Assembly (NCBI RefSeq): GCF_014191985.1
Contig: NZ_JACHXI010000005.1
Coordinates: forward strand, 1 to 64,000
Length of the DNA stretch: 64,000 nt
Origin: Azomonas macrocytogenes
GTDB taxonomy: Bacteria; Pseudomonadota; Gammaproteobacteria; Pseudomonadales; Pseudomonadaceae
Direction: 5' to 3'
The notes beneath the pieces are model-generated. The model saw only the letters and a program-made list of their open reading frames with translations, made no database searches and was not told where the DNA came from. The position numbers and the translations under genes were made by a program. Positions 60,672 to 64,000 of this stretch are shown piece after piece; within the stretch, counting starts at the first letter, position 1; each line of letters starts with the position of its first letter.

Positions 60672-62647
60672 CGATGCGGCCTGATCTGGCGTTATTTACA
60701 AGTCTGTTTCTAGGCGTTGTTGCCGGCCAGAGCCTGGCAGCCGACAAACCTTTGCTGCAGGAAGGCAAAAAGACCCTCTACCAGCGCGTACTGACCACGC
60801 CGACCTGCCAGTTGGGCGACAAGGCTGGCGCTACTGGTGGCAAGGCGCAGCCAGCGTTCACCCGGTTCTATGTCTACCAGCGGCAAAAGGCTGGTAACGA
60901 CGAGTGGCTGCAGGTCGGCCCGGACAGCTACGGTAAAACCGTCGGCTGGATTCCCGCCGGTTGCTCGGTAGAGTGGAAGATGCAGATGACCCTGGCGCTG
61001 ACCAACCCGGCCGGGCGCGATCCGCTGCTGTTCTTCCGCCAGCGCGAAACGCCCGAAAAACTCTTTGCCCAGAACGATCCGGCCAAGCTGCTCAAACCCA
61101 TCCGCGCCAACCTGGCGAGCCAGGGTCGCGATCCCGCCGTGGTGGCCCAGGAACCGAACTACGCCATCGATCTGGAAAAGCAGTTCTATCTGTTGCCAGT
61201 GCTGGATGCCGAGGAAATCCTCACCGAAAAAGGTTTTCGGACCCGGCTGCTGAAAGTCGCCTCGGTGACCGCGGCCGATCCGAAAGCCAAGGACGCGCCC
61301 GCCAAGGTCAACGAGGAAAACACCCTGAAAGGCTTCAGCGCCGCCGTGGTGTTCGTCATCGACTCGACCATCTCCATGGAACCGTATATCGATCGCACCC
61401 GCCAGGCAGTAAAGGAGATCTACCAGAATATCGAGCAGGAAAAACTGCTGGATCGGGTCAAGTTCGGCCTGGTCGCCTTCCGCTCCAACACCAAGGAAGT
61501 GCCGGCCCTGGAATACACCAGCAAGATGTTCGTCAACCCGAGCACGGTCAAGGATGGGCAGGACTTCCTCAACAAGATTTCCTCGCTCAAGCAGGCCACT
61601 GTATCCAGCAGCCGTTTTGATGAGGATGCCTTCGCCGGGGTGATGCAGGCGCTGGATAATGTGGAATGGAACAACTTTGGCGCTCGCTACATCGTGCTGA
61701 TCACCGATGCCGGGGCGCTGACCGGTGACGATCCACTGTCTTCCACCGGCTTCAATGCCGACCAGGTGCGCCTGGAAGCCAAGTATCGTGGCGTGGCGAT
61801 CTATGCCCTGCACTTGAAGACCCCGGCGGGGGCGAAGAACCATGCTTCTGCCGAGACGCAGTACACAGACCTGTCCAATAACGCTTTCCTCAACAAGCCC
61901 CTGTATTACCCAGTGGATGCTGGCAACGTCGACAGCTTCGGCAAGATGGTCGATAGCCTGGGCGCGGCCATCACGGCCCAGGTCAAGGCCGCCTATCGTG
62001 GCGACATGGCCGCCGGCAGCGCCCTGGGCGCCGATGCCGACTACGGCAAGCAGACGAACGACAAAGCGGCGGACAAGAATCTGTTGGCGGACGCTGCCAA
62101 GCTCGGCTACGCCATGCGCCTGGCCTATCTCGGCGAAGCCACTGGTGCCAGCGCGCCGCCAGTGTTCGAAGCCTGGATCAGCGACCGTGACTACCTCAAG
62201 CAGAACGTGCCGACCACCGACGTGCGGGTACTGCTGACCAAGGGGCAATTGAGCGATCTGAGCGAAGTGGTCAAACAGATTGCCGATGCCGCCAACGAAG
62301 GTCTGATCTCGCCTGAAGATATGTTCCAGCGCCTGCGCTCGGTAGCCGCCACCATGGGCAAGGATCCCAACCAGTTGCAGAAGGGCGATGCCAAGACCCT
62401 GGCGCAGATGGGCCTGATGGCCGAATACCTGGAAGGTCTGCCTTATCTGAGCGAAGTGCTGAATCTCGACGAGGAAACCTGGAAAGGCATGGAAGGGTTG
62501 GAGCAGGAGAAATTCATCCGCCGGTTGAACACCAAGCTCAAGTACTACCAGAAGTACAACGCGGATGTGGATCGCTGGGTGTCACTGGCCGAGGGTAGCG
62601 ATCCTCGGGACCACGTGTATCCGGTGCCGTTGGAGGCATTGCCTTGA
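60668..62647 (+). CDS. Exported von Willebrand factor A domain protein of the srf locus
   Basis: A 659-residue protein with a signal peptide (LALFTSLFLGVVAGQSLAAD, cleaved near residue 25). Residues about 30-105 resemble an SH3-like wall-binding fold (KKTLYQRVLTTPTCQL, VGWIPAGCSVEW). A vWA domain follows (about 224-435) with an intact MIDAS motif DSTIS (232-236) in VVFVIDSTISMEPYIDRTRQ, and ITDAGAL supplying the later metal-site Asp. The C-terminal part is helical. vWA domains with MIDAS bind partner proteins through a metal ion. It is translationally coupled to the upstream gene. I infer a periplasmic receptor or assembly factor; the binding partner is unknown. Confidence 0.8.
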   Translation: MTMRPDLALFTSLFLGVVAGQSLAADKPLLQEGKKTLYQRVLTTPTCQLGDKAGATGGKAQPAFTRFYVYQRQKAGNDEWLQVGPDSYGKTVGWIPAGCSVEWKMQMTLALTNPAGRDPLLFFRQRETPEKLFAQNDPAKLLKPIRANLASQGRDPAVVAQEPNYAIDLEKQFYLLPVLDAEEILTEKGFRTRLLKVASVTAADPKAKDAPAKVNEENTLKGFSAAVVFVIDSTISMEPYIDRTRQAVKEIYQNIEQEKLLDRVKFGLVAFRSNTKEVPALEYTSKMFVNPSTVKDGQDFLNKISSLKQATVSSSRFDEDAFAGVMQALDNVEWNNFGARYIVLITDAGALTGDDPLSSTGFNADQVRLEAKYRGVAIYALHLKTPAGAKNHASAETQYTDLSNNAFLNKPLYYPVDAGNVDSFGKMVDSLGAAITAQVKAAYRGDMAAGSALGADADYGKQTNDKAADKNLLADAAKLGYAMRLAYLGEATGASAPPVFEAWISDRDYLKQNVPTTDVRVLLTKGQLSDLSEVVKQIADAANEGLISPEDMFQRLRSVAATMGKDPNQLQKGDAKTLAQMGLMAEYLEGLPYLSEVLNLDEETWKGMEGLEQEKFIRRLNTKLKYYQKYNADVDRWVSLAEGSDPRDHVYPVPLEALP

Positions 62648-62802
62648 GGCGTTTTCTTTTCGATGCGGCTACAAGGTATATGACCGATGCTTTTTCCTCG
62701 TTGGAGACGAAACCTGCAATTTCCAAGAGAGAAAGTGTATCGATTTGGCGACAAATCCACTCTTTCTCGCCAGCCTCACTCAAACGCGAGGCTTGACTCT
62801 AC

Positions 62803-63510
62803 GTGCTCCATATCGAAAACCTCACTATCCGCCGTGGCCCCGACTACCGCATAGCGCTTCCACTGCTGTCCCTACAACGTGGCGAAGTCGCCGCCATCAC
62901 CGGGGCCAGTGGTTGCGGCAAGAGCACGCTCCTGGAAATGATCGGCCTGATCCTGCGTCCGGAAACGCTCGATAGCTACCGTCTCGGCGATTCCGCTACA
63001 GCCCTGGATATCGCTGACCTGCTGCACGAAGACCGCCAAAAAGCCCTGGCTGATATCCGTGCCCGGCGCCTGGGGTTCGTCCTGCAGACCGGTGGTCTGC
63101 TGCCGTTTCTCAGCGTGCGCCAGAACATCGAACTGCCGCGGCGCATGCTCGGCCTGTCGGTGGCCAGTGAACCGGTCGAGGATGCCATCGAGCGCTTGAA
63201 CCTGGCGCCACTGCTGGCCAAAAAGCCCGGCCAGCTTTCCATTGGCGAGCGCCAGCGGGTGTCCTTCGTGCGTGCCATCGCCCATGAGCCGGATCTGCTG
63301 CTGGCCGACGAGCCCACCGCCGCGCTGGACCCGATCCAGGCGCGCAAGCTGTTCGAACTGATTATCGAACTGGTGCGGCGCTGGCGGATTGCTGCACTGC
63401 TGGTCACCCACGACTGGGATTTGGTGCGCGACTGCGGTATCCGCAATCTGGTCGGCGTACCGGACGACAAGGCGCCCAAGGGCGGTACGGTGTTTCATGA
63501 CGCAGCCTGA
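62803..63510 (+). CDS. ABC transporter ATPase, LolD/MacB-like
   Basis: A 235-residue ABC ATPase. Walker A is GASGCGKST (34-42), the signature is LSIGERQRVSFVRAIAHEP (about 146-164), Walker B is LLLADEPTAALD (about 166-177) and the switch His is in LLVTHDWDLV. The type resembles ATPases paired with FtsX/MacB permeases. It starts with GTG; GAGG lies 11 bases upstream. It lies 155 bp after the vWA gene, a spacer poorer in GC than its surroundings that may hold a promoter. It overlaps the permease start by 14 bases. Confidence 0.88.
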   Translation: MLHIENLTIRRGPDYRIALPLLSLQRGEVAAITGASGCGKSTLLEMIGLILRPETLDSYRLGDSATALDIADLLHEDRQKALADIRARRLGFVLQTGGLLPFLSVRQNIELPRRMLGLSVASEPVEDAIERLNLAPLLAKKPGQLSIGERQRVSFVRAIAHEPDLLLADEPTAALDPIQARKLFELIIELVRRWRIAALLVTHDWDLVRDCGIRNLVGVPDDKAPKGGTVFHDAA

Positions 63511-64000
63511 AACCCGCGCCCGGCGGCGCCTGCTGATCGAGCTGGCGGCGCGCGATCTGTGGCATGACCGCAAGGTATCGCTGTGCATCGTCGCCTCGCT
63601 GGTGGCAGTGATCGCGCCGTTGTTGCTGCTGTTCGGCCTCAAATACGGCGTGGTTTCGCAGTTGCAGCAGGAACTGCTGAACGATCCGCGCAACCTGGAA
63701 ATCCGCGTACTCGGCAACTACGACCTCGACCGTGCCTGGTTCGAACAGTTGGCAGCGCGAACGGATGTCGGGTTCGTCATGCCGCTGACCCGCTCGCTGA
63801 ACACCCAGGCCGATCTGATGCGTGACAACCAGCGCTTCGTTGCCAACGCCGAGGTGATTCCCACCGGTGCGGGCGATCCCTTGCTGGGCGGCACCCTCGC
63901 TGCGCCGACAGCCATCGATCAGGTACTGCTCAGTGCCAGTGCAGCCCGCAAGCTGGAGGTGAAAGCCGGAGATCGTTTCCGGCTGTTGGTGCTGCGCAAG
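63497..64000 (+). CDS. ABC transporter permease, FtsX/MacB-like, 5' part
   Basis: The first 168 codons of a gene that continues beyond the window. After a basic N-terminus (MTQPETRARRRLLIELAARD) there is one membrane helix (VSLCIVASLVAVIAPLLLLF, about 28-47), followed by a periplasmic domain, as in MacB/FtsX-type permeases that act from the inner membrane on periplasmic substrates. The start overlaps the ATPase stop by 14 bases, so they form one unit. The substrate is unknown. Confidence 0.75.
   Translation, partial: MTQPETRARRRLLIELAARDLWHDRKVSLCIVASLVAVIAPLLLLFGLKYGVVSQLQQELLNDPRNLEIRVLGNYDLDRAWFEQLAARTDVGFVMPLTRSLNTQADLMRDNQRFVANAEVIPTGAGDPLLGGTLAAPTAIDQVLLSASAARKLEVKAGDRFRLLVLRK

Overview
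The window is a chromosomal replication-origin region from a Pseudomonadaceae-like gammaproteobacterium. The evidence is the order gyrB-recF-dnaN-dnaA / oriC / rpmH-rnpA-yidD-yidC-mnmE-mnmG-rsmG-parA-parB-atpIBEFHAGDC, a DnaA N-terminus of Pseudomonas type, parS-type palindromes near the origin, and Pseudomonas-style accessory genes (zwf, class I cyaA, membrane gluconate dehydrogenase, Zur/ZnuABC, HPII catalase). A miniature repeat near 8.1 kb resembles repeats I remember from Stutzerimonas/Pseudomonas, but I cannot fix the genus. The F0 subunits a and c look shorter than those I recall from Pseudomonas sensu stricto.

Layout. 0-7.5 kb: 5' end of zwf, a LysR/DoxX/pirin group, cyaA, an ectoine-type aspartate kinase and dodecin. 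7.5-12.4 kb: a decayed gluconate-uptake locus (a gluconokinase remnant interrupted by a ~160-bp miniature inverted-repeat element, with three GntR-like operator motifs), followed by an intact three-subunit gluconate 2-dehydrogenase operon. 12.5-16.3 kb: a sugar-nucleotide epimerase and a membrane protein/CDP-glycerol-transferase fusion on the minus strand, headed by AT-rich DNA. 16.3-28.4 kb: gamma carbonic anhydrase, prlC-yheV, a small unknown gene, a SCO protein, katE, a DASS transporter, the Zur-regulated znuA / zur-znuC-znuB locus and a nucleoside deoxyribosyltransferase.

28.4-52 kb: gyrB to dnaA on the minus strand, oriC, then the rpmH-to-atpC block on the plus strand. A broken tyrosine-recombinase gene sits 144 bp beyond mnmE, whose 3' end is the known integration site of SGI1-type islands. 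Between it and mnmG lies a second AT-rich DnaA-box cluster resembling the second Pseudomonas origin-like locus.

52.5-64 kb: the most unusual part, a plus-strand locus of at least seven genes. It holds SrfA (single-pass membrane protein), SrfB (actin/Hsp70-fold ATPase), SrfC (dynamin-like GTPase), a proline-rich single-pass protein, a secreted von Willebrand A protein, and an ABC ATPase with its FtsX/MacB-like permease, cut by the window edge. The pairing of two cytoplasmic NTPases with envelope-spanning, exported and transporter parts suggests an envelope-associated machine. Its function is not established by the sequence.
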